Positions 53,104 through 61,217 of a stretch of 64,000 nucleotides of DNA are shown here, one piece after another. The stretch spans positions 1 through 64,000 of the forward strand of contig CAZWYY010000008.1 in NCBI GenBank assembly GCA_964638895.1, in the 5' to 3' direction. The position numbers were made by a program, and so were the translations under genes. Each line of letters starts with the position of its first letter. Position 1 is the first letter of the stretch. This stretch comes from JAFGGG01 sp964638895 (lineage in GTDB: Bacteria > Spirochaetota > Spirochaetia > SZUA-6 > RPPD01). A model generated the notes under the pieces. That model ran no database searches and was not told where the DNA came from. It was given only the letters and a program-made list of their open reading frames with translations.

Positions 53104-53900
53104 AGAAAGAGGGATTTTTAGAAAAACTGTTTCGTAAAAACTACGAGATCAGGGATGCGGACTGGAAAGGCCTGGATAATGAAGCCAAGGAGATGATCAA
53201 GGGCATCATAGAGCTTTCCGATTCCGTGGTTAGGGAGGTGATGGTGCCCAGGACCGATGTGGTCTTTATTTCCCTGGCAAGCTCCTTAAAGGATCTCATT
53301 CCCCTGGTTGTGGAGTCCGGGCACTCCCGGTTTCCGGTGTACCAGGAGACCCTGGATAACATCATGGGGATTTTGTACGCCAAGGACCTGTTGCGCTCCC
53401 TTACCAGGGAGAAAAAGGATTTTTCCCTGGAAAAGATCATCCGCAAACCGTATTTCGTACCGGAGAGCAAGAAACTCAACTCTCTGCTTAAGGAGTTCAG
53501 GCGGCGCAAGGTACACATTGCGGTGGTTGTGGATGAGTACGGGGGAACTTCGGGTATTGTGTGTCTGGAGGATATCATCGAGGAGATCGTGGGAGAGATA
53601 CAGGACGAGTTCGACAAGGAAACCGAGGATATCATCGAGATCGGGCAGGGGGTGTACCTGTGCGAGGCCAGGATCAACCTGGAGGACCTGAACGAACGCC
53701 TGAACCTGCCGCTGCCCACCGGAGACTCCGATACTCTGGGAGGATTTGTGTTTGACCTGTTCGGCAAAATACCGATAATCAATGAGAAGGTTGTTTATAA
53801 CAACATCGAGTTTATTGTACAGCGGATGGAGGGAAGAAAGATAATAGCGGTAAAGCTTGTGCTTCCCAAACAAAAGGAAAATAACGAACATAAACCATAA
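53100..53900 (+). CDS. corC: CBS-domain CorC/HlyC family protein
   Basis: 266 residues, TTG start at 53100 (TTGA overlap with ybeY). A short N-terminal helix region, DSVVREVMVPRTDVVFIS (start of the CBS pair, ~40-57), then two CBS motifs (ESGHSRFPVYQETLDNIMGILYAKDLL in parts; RRRKVHIAVVVDEYGGTSGIV, ~137-157), then a C-terminal CorC_HlyC domain (EEIVGEIQDEFDKE; LCEARINLEDLNERL; GGFVFDLFGKIP). No membrane DUF21 part, so it is the short cytosolic type that modulates cation transport or is called haemolysin TlyC in spirochaetes. Co-translated with ybeY. Confidence 0.92.
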   Translation: MKKEGFLEKLFRKNYEIRDADWKGLDNEAKEMIKGIIELSDSVVREVMVPRTDVVFISLASSLKDLIPLVVESGHSRFPVYQETLDNIMGILYAKDLLRSLTREKKDFSLEKIIRKPYFVPESKKLNSLLKEFRRRKVHIAVVVDEYGGTSGIVCLEDIIEEIVGEIQDEFDKETEDIIEIGQGVYLCEARINLEDLNERLNLPLPTGDSDTLGGFVFDLFGKIPIINEKVVYNNIEFIVQRMEGRKIIAVKLVLPKQKENNEHKP

Positions 53901-53921
53901 AAGGAAAGGAGTATTTATAGT

Positions 53922-55952
53922 ATGGGAGGGAACTATAATATTCTGGCGCTGTTTTTAGCGGTCTGTTTTTTTTGTCTCCCGGTATTGCTTTCGGCCCAGG
54001 GTACGGAGAGCGCGGTTGACCTTTACCGCCGGGGGATGGAGGCGCAGGAGGATGAAAACTATTACCTTGCCGTGGAAAAATACAAGGCCGCGCTGGATGT
54101 AAACCCGTATTATCTTGAGGCCATGAAGGGCCTGGCCCAATGCTTTTACTATTTGAACGAGTACCAGGAGTCGCTGCGCTATATTACCCTGGGGAAAAAA
54201 TATAACAAGAACGACGCCGAACTTTTGGCACTGGAAGGACGTGTCTGGATTGTGCTGGGCGATCTAAACAAGGCCCAAGCGGAATTCTCACGTGTGCTTA
54301 CGCTTGAGCCCAATAATATCGAGGCCATGGCCGGTATTGCGCTGCTTGATATAGCCGCGGGCAGAACAAGTTTCGCCGTAAAACAGTTCGAGCAGGCCCT
54401 GCGTATCTCCCCGTCCTATCGGCAGGCGCTGTTGGCGCTGGTGATCATCAACCAGCAGCTTATGAACTACCCCGCAGCCGAGCGCTACCTGGAGCTTGCC
54501 TTGAGGCACCATTCCAACGACGCGCTGGTGCATTTTATAGCCGGGAAATACTATTTTAAGCGGGGCAACTATGAGCAGGCCGAACGGCACCTGGCAACCG
54601 CGCTGGCCCTGAACAACCATAATGAACAGGCCCGCGAGCTGTTGGGGAGGATCTATTTTGCGATCCAAAACTATGACCGCGCTACCCAGGTTCTGGGCGC
54701 TCTGCCCCAAGGCAGCGCACTTTATTACCTTGCACGCTATACCATGGCCAAATCATACGAGGAAAAGGGAGATATCGACAACGCGATCATCAATTATAGG
54801 CGGGCGCTCGGCACGCGTCCGGACGATGAGGCCTCCCGGATTGCCCTGGAAAACCTGATCATCGGCTCCTCACTGCCCGAAACAGATCCCCGTCGCGCCG
54901 AGCAGGCCTCCGTACGGGTGAAGCAGGGGGACTTGTTCCGTTCAAAATATTTGCTGAATTTGGCGCTGCTGCAGTACCGCATAGCGGTGATGCTGGACAA
55001 GGTTTCTTCGGTTTCCAAACAGGCCATGTATGACATGGCAAACATTTACCGGCTGCGCGATTTTCCCATGAAATACCTTGAAAAGCTTAAAGTTATCCGG
55101 GACACCATGGGACCGGCCGGCCCGGGACCGGGGGATCTTGACAAGACGATCTCCAATGATATAGAGCGGTATGAGTACCAGAAGAAAAACCTGGTCTCCA
55201 GCAAATGGGGCCTGGACGACCAGTATAAAGAGACAAGCACGCCGCTCTCCATGGATGTGTTCAACCTGAGACCGGGTAGTGACGTGCTCCATCCGGGGGC
55301 CGGCGGCGAGTTTACGAAATTTTTCACCTATATCCTGTTTCTGTATGAAAAAAAGATTCAGGTGGAACACAGCGGTGATATCTCCTCGTTCGAGGAGGGG
55401 TTTCGTAAGGCGCGCAACGCGTACACCGACTTTTTCCTGATTCTCTCTTTCAAGGAGGCGGAGCGCAGCATCAACGTGGAATGCGGCCTTTACCTGTCGC
55501 GCACCGGCGCCCTCCTGCATAAGTTCGCGCTGGGGGCCACCGGAAACGACCATGTGCAGTCCGTGCTCCTGTCCCTGGGAGACAAACTCAACGCCATGCT
55601 GCCGCTACGGGGCAGGATCCTAGCCCGTCAGTTTGATCAGGCGCTCATCGACCTGGGTGGCATGCACGGCCTGAAAAAAGACGACAAACTGCTGATTCTT
55701 AAGAAGGGATCGGTCAGTCTGCACAATGAGCGTGTGGGTTTCAGCTATAATGACAGCGATGTGGTGGGAGAGTTTACGGTAACCGGGTTGGATGAGGCGG
55801 TATCCGAGGGAACCATTAAAAGCAAAGGATATTATGATCTGGTAAATATCGGCGATGAGGTGATTTTCGAGCCCAAGGTAAAGGATACCACGGAGAAAAA
55901 CCAGGCCGCTGAAACGGGGGGCCTTCTGCAGGACCTGATGGAGCTCCGGTAG
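53922..55952 (+). CDS. exported TPR-repeat protein, 676 residues
   Basis: Signal peptide (hydrophobic ILALFLAVCFFCLPVLLSAQ, cleavage after ~28), so periplasmic. Residues ~30-330 hold seven or more TPR units (VDLYRRGMEAQEDENYYLAVEKYKAAL type; AGIALLDIAAGRTSFAVKQFEQALR). A linker and an alpha/beta C-terminal region follow (~510-676), containing LDKAVSEGTIK-type and NIGDEVIFEPK motifs that resemble the final domain of periplasmic/flagellar or envelope factors. SD AAGGAG before ATG 53922. The gene follows corC by 21 bases and is last in the phoH operon; T. pallidum has a TPR gene at this place. Role unknown. Confidence 0.75.
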   Translation: MGGNYNILALFLAVCFFCLPVLLSAQGTESAVDLYRRGMEAQEDENYYLAVEKYKAALDVNPYYLEAMKGLAQCFYYLNEYQESLRYITLGKKYNKNDAELLALEGRVWIVLGDLNKAQAEFSRVLTLEPNNIEAMAGIALLDIAAGRTSFAVKQFEQALRISPSYRQALLALVIINQQLMNYPAAERYLELALRHHSNDALVHFIAGKYYFKRGNYEQAERHLATALALNNHNEQARELLGRIYFAIQNYDRATQVLGALPQGSALYYLARYTMAKSYEEKGDIDNAIINYRRALGTRPDDEASRIALENLIIGSSLPETDPRRAEQASVRVKQGDLFRSKYLLNLALLQYRIAVMLDKVSSVSKQAMYDMANIYRLRDFPMKYLEKLKVIRDTMGPAGPGPGDLDKTISNDIERYEYQKKNLVSSKWGLDDQYKETSTPLSMDVFNLRPGSDVLHPGAGGEFTKFFTYILFLYEKKIQVEHSGDISSFEEGFRKARNAYTDFFLILSFKEAERSINVECGLYLSRTGALLHKFALGATGNDHVQSVLLSLGDKLNAMLPLRGRILARQFDQALIDLGGMHGLKKDDKLLILKKGSVSLHNERVGFSYNDSDVVGEFTVTGLDEAVSEGTIKSKGYYDLVNIGDEVIFEPKVKDTTEKNQAAETGGLLQDLMELR

Positions 55953-56199
55953 GCCGCAGACAGGCCGCATGCAGGCCCAGGCCGCACCCGGCCGCCCGAT
56001 GGAAGTACCGGCCGCCCGGGGAAGCTCCCGCTCGCGGGCCTGCCGCGACCGCGTGTACAAGTGCCTGTGGGCCTGCCCCGGCCGCCCGTATCGGTCCCAG
56101 GCCGGCCATGTAACCCCGGTCACACTCCCGCCCTATCGTAGCAACTCCCCATGCACGGACCAAAAACACACTCCAGAATGCTTTTTTAAGTGGGTTGGA
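55951..56199. repeat. GC-rich intergenic stretch with direct repeats
   Basis: The 315 bases between the TPR gene and gap carry no credible gene. AGGCCGCA starts at 55951, 55962 and 55979, the first two 11 apart. CCGGCCGCCCG occurs three times (55988-55998, 56008-56018, 56078-56088), all in the same orientation. GC is far above the flanks and falls sharply at about 56140, before the gap promoter. No tRNA or RNA gene fold is evident. Confidence 0.6.
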
Positions 56200-56228
56200 T
56201 TGACATAGAATCCCGTTTTTCTTATATT
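56200..56228 (+). promoter_or_regulatory. strong promoter of gap
   Basis: Consensus TTGACA (56200-56205), 17 bases, TATATT (56223-56228). The start near 56235 leaves a ~33-base AT-rich leader with SD GGGGGAA before ATG 56268. Confidence 0.7.
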
Positions 56229-56267
56229 CACTCTATCTATAAATAATAAATGAAACAGGGGGAAATT

Positions 56268-57257
56268 ATGAAAATTGCCATTAATGGATTCGGAAGAATC
56301 GGTCGTCATGTATTTAAGATTGCGTTTGAGAGGGATGATCTTGAAATTGTGGCCGTAAACGACCTTACGGACAACAAGACCCTTGCTCATCTTTTAAAAT
56401 ACGATTCCACGTACGGTGTATATAATAAAAAAGTGGAGTATAATGATGAGTATATCATCGTGGACGGGGTAAAAGTACATGCCTCCGCGGAAAAAGATCC
56501 CAAGCAGCTTCCGTGGAAGGAGATGGGCGTGGATGTGGTGGTTGAGTCCACCGGTGTGTTCCGGAAACGGGAACAGTGCCTCTGGCATGTGGAGGCGGGC
56601 GCCAAAAAGGTTGTGCTTACCGTTCCTTCCAAGGACAAGGTAGACAGAACCATCGTACTGGGCGTAAACGACAGCATGTTGAAGGACGAGGATCAGATTG
56701 TATCCAATGCTTCCTGCACCACCAACTGCCTTGCGCCCATCGCCAAGGTGTTGAACGACAACTTCAAGATCATCGAGGGGTTGATGACCACGGTGCACGC
56801 CTATACCAACGATCAGCGCATCCTGGATTTTCCGCACAGCGATCTGCGTCGCGCGCGCGCCGCTGCGCTTTCGGTCATCCCCACCAGCACGGGCGCGGCC
56901 AAGGCCATCGGCCTGGTAATTCCCGAACTGGACGGCAAACTGAACGGTATGGCCATGCGCGTTCCCGTACCCACGGGCTCGCTTGTGGACCTGACCGTGC
57001 GCCTGGAAAAGGACGCTTCGGTTGAAGAGATCAACAAGGCCATGAAAGAGGCCTCCATCGGTAATATGGAAGGAATCCTGGAGTACTGCGAAGACCCGAT
57101 TGTGTCGTCCGATGTGAGGGGAAATACGCATTCCTCGATCTTCGATTCCATGTCCACCATGAAAATCGGCAAGGGATTCGTAAAGGTCCTTTCCTGGTAC
57201 GATAACGAATGGGGTTATTCCAACAGAGTTGTCGACCTGATCGAAAGATTGGTCTAG
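56268..57257 (+). CDS. gap: glyceraldehyde-3-phosphate dehydrogenase
   Basis: 329 residues. Oxidises and phosphorylates glyceraldehyde-3-phosphate with NAD. N-terminal Rossmann motif KIAINGFGRIGRHV, catalytic Cys150 in NASCTTNC, and His in VHAYTNDQRILD. RRARAAALSVIPTSTGAAKAI and WYDNEWGYSNRV complete the family features. ATG 56268 is preferred over the in-frame ATG at 56250 because the SD lies ~8 bases before it and the family begins there. First gene of a glycolytic cluster (gap-pgk, then tpiA-secG). Confidence 0.97.
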   Translation: MKIAINGFGRIGRHVFKIAFERDDLEIVAVNDLTDNKTLAHLLKYDSTYGVYNKKVEYNDEYIIVDGVKVHASAEKDPKQLPWKEMGVDVVVESTGVFRKREQCLWHVEAGAKKVVLTVPSKDKVDRTIVLGVNDSMLKDEDQIVSNASCTTNCLAPIAKVLNDNFKIIEGLMTTVHAYTNDQRILDFPHSDLRRARAAALSVIPTSTGAAKAIGLVIPELDGKLNGMAMRVPVPTGSLVDLTVRLEKDASVEEINKAMKEASIGNMEGILEYCEDPIVSSDVRGNTHSSIFDSMSTMKIGKGFVKVLSWYDNEWGYSNRVVDLIERLV

Positions 57258-57268
57258 GAGCGGCGCAT

Positions 57269-58453
57269 ATGGCAGTGAAAACCGTAAAAGACCTGGACCT
57301 GAAGAATAAAAGAGTATTAATGCGCGCGGATTTTAACGTTCCGCTGAAAGACGGCCGCATTACCGACGACAGCCGGATTACGGCCGCGTTGCCCACCATC
57401 AGGTACATCCTGGACCAGCCCGGAACCTCGCTCGTGCTGATGAGTCACCTGGGAAGGCCCAAGGGGGTGGCGGATCCGGCCGCGAGCCTTGCGCCCGTGG
57501 CCGCGCGCCTGGGTAAGCTGTTGCAGCGACCGGTTACATTGGCCCCGGACTGCATCGGCCCCGAAACCGAGAAGATGGCAGCCGAGCTTGCGCCGGGCCG
57601 GGTGCTGCTGCTGGAAAACGTGCGCTTTCACGCCGAGGAAACCAAGAACGATCCGGGGTTCGCCGAAAAATTGGCCGCCCTGGGCGATGTGTATGTGAAC
57701 GACGCTTTCGGCACCGCGCACAGGGCGCACGCCTCCACGGAGGGTGTCACCAAATACCTCCCGGGAGCGGCCGGTTTTTTGATCGAAAAAGAGGTGAAGT
57801 TCTTCGGCAACCTGCTTGCCCATCCGGAAAGGCCGTTCGTGGCCATCATCGGCGGCGCCAAGGTATCAACCAAGATAGCGGTGCTTGAGTCGCTGCTGGA
57901 CAAGGTTTCAACCTTCATTATCGGCGGGGGTATGGCCTATACGTTTTTAAAGGCCCAGGGGCATACCATCGGAAAGTCGCTGTTTGAGGAGGAGTTCATG
58001 GCCACGGCCAAGGACTTTTTACGGAAGGCCGCAGCTATGAAGGTGGAGGTGCTGCTGCCCGTGGATCACCTGGTGGCCGATGAGTTCAGTGAAACCGCCA
58101 AGGCGCAAGCCGTGGACGGGGTGGATATCCCGGAGGGTAAGATCGGCATGGACGTGGGACCCAAAAGCCTTGCACTCTATAAAGATAGGATTTTGCAGGC
58201 CAAAAACATCGTCTGGAACGGACCCCTCGGCGTGTTTGAGTTTGACGCGTTCGCCACGGGCACCCTCGAGGTTGCTAGATATGTAAGCCAGGCCAAAGGC
58301 ACAACCGTTGTGGGCGGAGGAGACTCCGTGGCCGCGGTCAACAAATTCGGTCTGGCGGACAAGATAGACCATGTTTCCACCGGCGGAGGGGCGTCATTGG
58401 AGTTTCTTGAGGGAAGATCCCTTCCCGGGATTGCGGCCCTTGAAAAGAAATAG
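57269..58453 (+). CDS. pgk: phosphoglycerate kinase
   Basis: 394 residues, ATP-forming step after GAPDH. RVLMRADFNVPLKDG (~15-29), SHLGRPKGVADP, LLENVRFHAEETKN, VNDAFGTAHRAHAS, GGAKVSTKI, WNGPLGVFEFDAFATGT and GGGDSVAAVNKFG(L) are all present in order. The SD AGGAG (57256-57260) overlaps the gap stop codon, with ATG 57269 twelve bases after that stop; the upstream in-frame ATG at 57209 lies in gap. Cytoplasmic. Confidence 0.97.
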   Translation: MAVKTVKDLDLKNKRVLMRADFNVPLKDGRITDDSRITAALPTIRYILDQPGTSLVLMSHLGRPKGVADPAASLAPVAARLGKLLQRPVTLAPDCIGPETEKMAAELAPGRVLLLENVRFHAEETKNDPGFAEKLAALGDVYVNDAFGTAHRAHASTEGVTKYLPGAAGFLIEKEVKFFGNLLAHPERPFVAIIGGAKVSTKIAVLESLLDKVSTFIIGGGMAYTFLKAQGHTIGKSLFEEEFMATAKDFLRKAAAMKVEVLLPVDHLVADEFSETAKAQAVDGVDIPEGKIGMDVGPKSLALYKDRILQAKNIVWNGPLGVFEFDAFATGTLEVARYVSQAKGTTVVGGGDSVAAVNKFGLADKIDHVSTGGGASLEFLEGRSLPGIAALEKK

Positions 58454-58508
58454 TCCGGCGATTCTCATAAGGAACAAATTTAAAATTGCTAGAAATAATT
58501 CAATGCCC

Positions 58509-58537
58509 TTGCAAAAAAGTGGAATATCTACTATAAG
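58509..58537 (+). promoter_or_regulatory. possible internal promoter of tpiA
   Basis: TTGCAA (58509-58514), 17 bases, TATAAG (58532-58537); the -10 ends eight bases before ATG 58546. The -10 overlaps an AAGGAG SD usable by read-through mRNA from pgk, so both a leadered and a leaderless tpiA message are possible. Confidence 0.4.
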
Positions 58538-58545
58538 GAGAGGTT

Positions 58546-59301
58546 ATGAGAACACCGTTTATCGCGGGCAACTGGAAAATGCACAAGAATATTGAAGAAG
58601 CCTGCGCCCTGGCCGGGGAACTGGCGGAGAAACTCAAAGACATTGACGGCATGCGTGTGATGATCGCTCCGCCTTTTACGGCGTTGTCCGCCGTCTCTTC
58701 CGTACTCCGGGGCAGCCTGATCGAACTGGGCGCCCAGAACATGGCCTCGGCGGAAAAGGGAGCGCATACGGGAGAGGTCTCCGCGGATATGCTGAAGGAC
58801 GTAGGGGTAACATACGTGATCATAGGGCACTCTGAGCGGCGGCATATATACGGAGAAAAGGACCAGTTGATCAACGCCAAGCTTAAGCTTGCCCTGGCCA
58901 AGGGCCTTAAGCCCATCCTCTGCGTGGGTGAGACCCTTGAGGAAAGAGAGCGGGGTATTGCCTTTAAAGTGGTGGAAGAACAGGTTAAAAAGGGACTCCA
59001 GGATGTGGGAGGGGGAGATATAAAGAACGTAACCATCGCCTACGAACCCGTATGGGCCATCGGTACGGGAAAAACCGCCACGCCCGAGGACGCGGATGAC
59101 ATGCATGTGTTTATCCGTAAGCTGATAACCGAACTATACGACAAGACCGTCGCGGACTCTCTTATTATTCAGTACGGCGGATCGGTAAAACCCAATAATA
59201 TCAGGGAGCTGATGGCCAAAGACAACATCGACGGCGCCCTGGTGGGTGGCGCCTCCCTGGAAGGCGAATCGTTCATCCCGATTGTGAACTATAATATTTA
59301 G
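58546..59301 (+). CDS. tpiA: triosephosphate isomerase
   Basis: 251 residues, interconverts the two triose phosphates. AGNWKMHKN (8-16), catalytic His95-ish in IIGHSERRH, catalytic Glu in the AYEPVWAIGTGKTA loop (~165-178), and the phosphate loop IQYGGSVKPNN and GALVGGASL near the end. Full length. SD AAGGAG 5-6 bases upstream; 92 bases follow pgk. Followed by secG, an order also known in T. pallidum. Confidence 0.97.
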   Translation: MRTPFIAGNWKMHKNIEEACALAGELAEKLKDIDGMRVMIAPPFTALSAVSSVLRGSLIELGAQNMASAEKGAHTGEVSADMLKDVGVTYVIIGHSERRHIYGEKDQLINAKLKLALAKGLKPILCVGETLEERERGIAFKVVEEQVKKGLQDVGGGDIKNVTIAYEPVWAIGTGKTATPEDADDMHVFIRKLITELYDKTVADSLIIQYGGSVKPNNIRELMAKDNIDGALVGGASLEGESFIPIVNYNI

Positions 59302-59316
59302 CGGACGGAGTACGTT

Positions 59317-59730
59317 ATGATAGTGTTACTTTATGTGTTATTTGCGTTGATCTCGGTAATCCTGGTCCTGATGGTGCTTATTCAGGATGAGGGAGGCGAA
59401 GGCTTCGGAGGTATTTTCGGCGGAGGCAGCACCACCCCCTTCGGTTCCCGTTCGGGTAATGTGCTTACACGTTTTACCTCCATCCTGGCGGCGTTGTTCC
59501 TGTTTATCTGTGTGGGCCTGGGACTGCTTAATAAATCGCCCGAAATTGAAAGTTCGGTCAACCTGGGCAACCAGGCCGAAACCCCGGATCCCCTGATTCC
59601 TACCGAGGATTATACGGTGCAGGAGGGGGCGGGGCAGACCGCACCCGTATCACCGGGACTGTTAAGCCCGCTTTCACCGAACGACGTGGTGAACAAAGCC
59701 ATAGAGTCTGAAAAGCAGGGTTCCCAGTAA
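59317..59730 (+). CDS. secG: preprotein translocase subunit SecG
   Basis: 137 residues. Small membrane partner of SecYE. Two membrane helices (~2-22 and ~50-70) flank a conserved loop with VLIQDEGGEGFGGIFGGG (in part) and SRSGNVLTRFTSILA; the acidic/Pro-rich tail of ~60 residues is longer than usual. Starts 15 bases after tpiA with a GGACGGAG-like site. Ends just before a terminator hairpin, so it closes the glycolytic operon. Confidence 0.9.
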   Translation: MIVLLYVLFALISVILVLMVLIQDEGGEGFGGIFGGGSTTPFGSRSGNVLTRFTSILAALFLFICVGLGLLNKSPEIESSVNLGNQAETPDPLIPTEDYTVQEGAGQTAPVSPGLLSPLSPNDVVNKAIESEKQGSQ

Positions 59731-59762
59731 TGTGATTTTTGTTTTAGCTGTACAATAACCTG

Positions 59763-59788
59763 AAAGCCGGTTTTATACCGGCTTTTTC
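59763..59788 (+). terminator. Rho-independent terminator after secG
   Basis: Perfect 9-bp stem AAAGCCGGT / ACCGGCTTT (59763-59771 and 59777-59785) with a 5-base loop, followed by TTTTC. It separates the glycolytic genes from the V-ATPase genes, only ~30 bases before the first of them. No promoter is seen in that gap. Confidence 0.75.
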
Positions 59789-59816
59789 ATTGAAACATGA
59801 AAAGGGGATGTTCCAT

Positions 59817-60143
59817 ATGCAGGATGTTGTTGACGAGGTATTGAAAGCCGAGGCCGGGGCCGAGGAAATCATCACCAAAGCCAGGGAAAAGGCCCAGAGC
59901 GTAAGGCAGGAAGCCGAACAGGAAATAAACCGGCGGATTGCCGAGGCGCGGGAGAAGGCCAGGAAAATCATCCAAGACAAGGTAAGCGCGGCCAAGGAAC
60001 AGGCCGCGGCGGAGTACAAAGAGGCCATCCGGAATGCGGAACGGCAGAGTGAGGAGTTCTGGCAGCACAACATGGGGAAGGTTACGGCGGTGGTGGAGAA
60101 GCTGGCCGCTTTTATTATTACCCCGGAGTTTGAGAGGGAGTAA
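59817..60143 (+). CDS. V-type ATPase H/G-like peripheral stalk subunit
   Basis: 108 residues from ATG 59817, chosen because AAGGGG (59802-59807) lies nine bases before it; ATG 59808 abuts the SD and is less likely. The protein is a nearly pure amphipathic coiled coil (VLKAEAGAEEIITKAREKAQ to NRRIAEAREKARKIIQDK), as in the A/V-ATPase stalk subunit that pairs with subunit E. First gene of the V-ATPase operon, followed by C, I, K, F and a further gene. Confidence 0.8.
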   Translation: MQDVVDEVLKAEAGAEEIITKAREKAQSVRQEAEQEINRRIAEAREKARKIIQDKVSAAKEQAAAEYKEAIRNAERQSEEFWQHNMGKVTAVVEKLAAFIITPEFERE

Positions 60144-60149
60144 GAGCGC

Positions 60150-61217
60150 ATGGCCGGACCCCTGGGAACATACGCCTTTATCGCCGCCAAACTGCGAACC
60201 AGGCTGAGTAAGATGCTCTCCGACGAGTTTCTGGACAGGCTGATCGGTTCCCACAGCCTGGTGGAGGCCATGCAGTTACTGCGCAATACCGACTTTTCCA
60301 ATCTTGATATCATCTATGAAAAAACCGGCGATCTGAAAATGGGTGAGCTTGAGCTTTTTAAACAGGAGGTGGGCCTGTTTAAGGATGTTGTGCGGCATGT
60401 CTCGGGGGAGACCGCGGATTTTTGCCGGGCGCTTTTACTGCGCTATGAAATAGACAATCTTAAAAACATCCTGCGCCTGTGGTTTGACCGCGTTGTGCGT
60501 GAAAGAGAAATAGAAGAAGCCAGCAGTTATATTTACAGGGAAAAGATCATCGAGGATCTGCACATTGAAGAGCTTCTGAACGCACGCGCTGTTGACGATA
60601 TTCCCGGAATTCTGGCTAAAACCCCCTATGCTTCCATAATCAGGGAACAAAGCGCGCAGATAAAACAAAAAAACTCCCTGTTTTTACTTGAGATAGCCCT
60701 TGATAAATATTATTATAAGCAACTATTACAGCAGGTAAGCCTGCTGTCCGCCGCCGACGCCTCGATTGCCCGGCGGCTTATCGGTGTGGAAATTGACATG
60801 CTCAACATCAACTGGATCGTGCGTTTCAAAACCCTCTACAACCTGCCGCTGGAAGATGCCGTATCGTATACCATCCCCTTCGGCTACTCACTGAACAGCG
60901 AAGCGCTTAAGGGCGCCTTCAGGGCCGAGAACGTAACCGAGGTGGTCTCGGATTTTGTGAAAAAGAAGTATGCCGCGCTTGCGCCCTTGATCAAGATTCA
61001 GGGGACAGAGGTCCATTCGCGGCTGGTATTGATCGAGCGCCTGCTTACCGAGATCATGCGCTACGAGGTGCACAGGCTTATGGTGGGGAACCCCTTCACC
61101 ATCGGTATCATTCTGGCTTATTTTGTGTTGAAAAAATGGGAGATCAAACAGGTGATGACCATACTCAACGCCAAACTATACGGCATCGAACCTGAGCGGA
61201 TAAAGGACAGCCTATGA
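60150..61217 (+). CDS. V-type ATP synthase subunit C
   Basis: 355 residues. Central-stalk cap that couples the rotor ring to the central shaft in bacterial A/V-ATPases. YAFIAAKLRTRLSKML (~6-21), GSHSLVEAMQLLRNTDF and LRYEIDNLKNILRLW match this all-helical family; the C-terminal EVHRLMVGNPFTIGIILAYFVLKKWEIKQVMTI(LNAK) is its hallmark. Stop overlaps the subunit I start (ATGA). Confidence 0.88.
   Translation: MAGPLGTYAFIAAKLRTRLSKMLSDEFLDRLIGSHSLVEAMQLLRNTDFSNLDIIYEKTGDLKMGELELFKQEVGLFKDVVRHVSGETADFCRALLLRYEIDNLKNILRLWFDRVVREREIEEASSYIYREKIIEDLHIEELLNARAVDDIPGILAKTPYASIIREQSAQIKQKNSLFLLEIALDKYYYKQLLQQVSLLSAADASIARRLIGVEIDMLNINWIVRFKTLYNLPLEDAVSYTIPFGYSLNSEALKGAFRAENVTEVVSDFVKKKYAALAPLIKIQGTEVHSRLVLIERLLTEIMRYEVHRLMVGNPFTIGIILAYFVLKKWEIKQVMTILNAKLYGIEPERIKDSL

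Noticed and set aside
55620..56123. Minus-strand open frame over the GC-rich repeat patch
   Set aside because: Pro/Arg/Gly-rich product of repeat composition, extending antisense into the TPR gene; no SD or family match.
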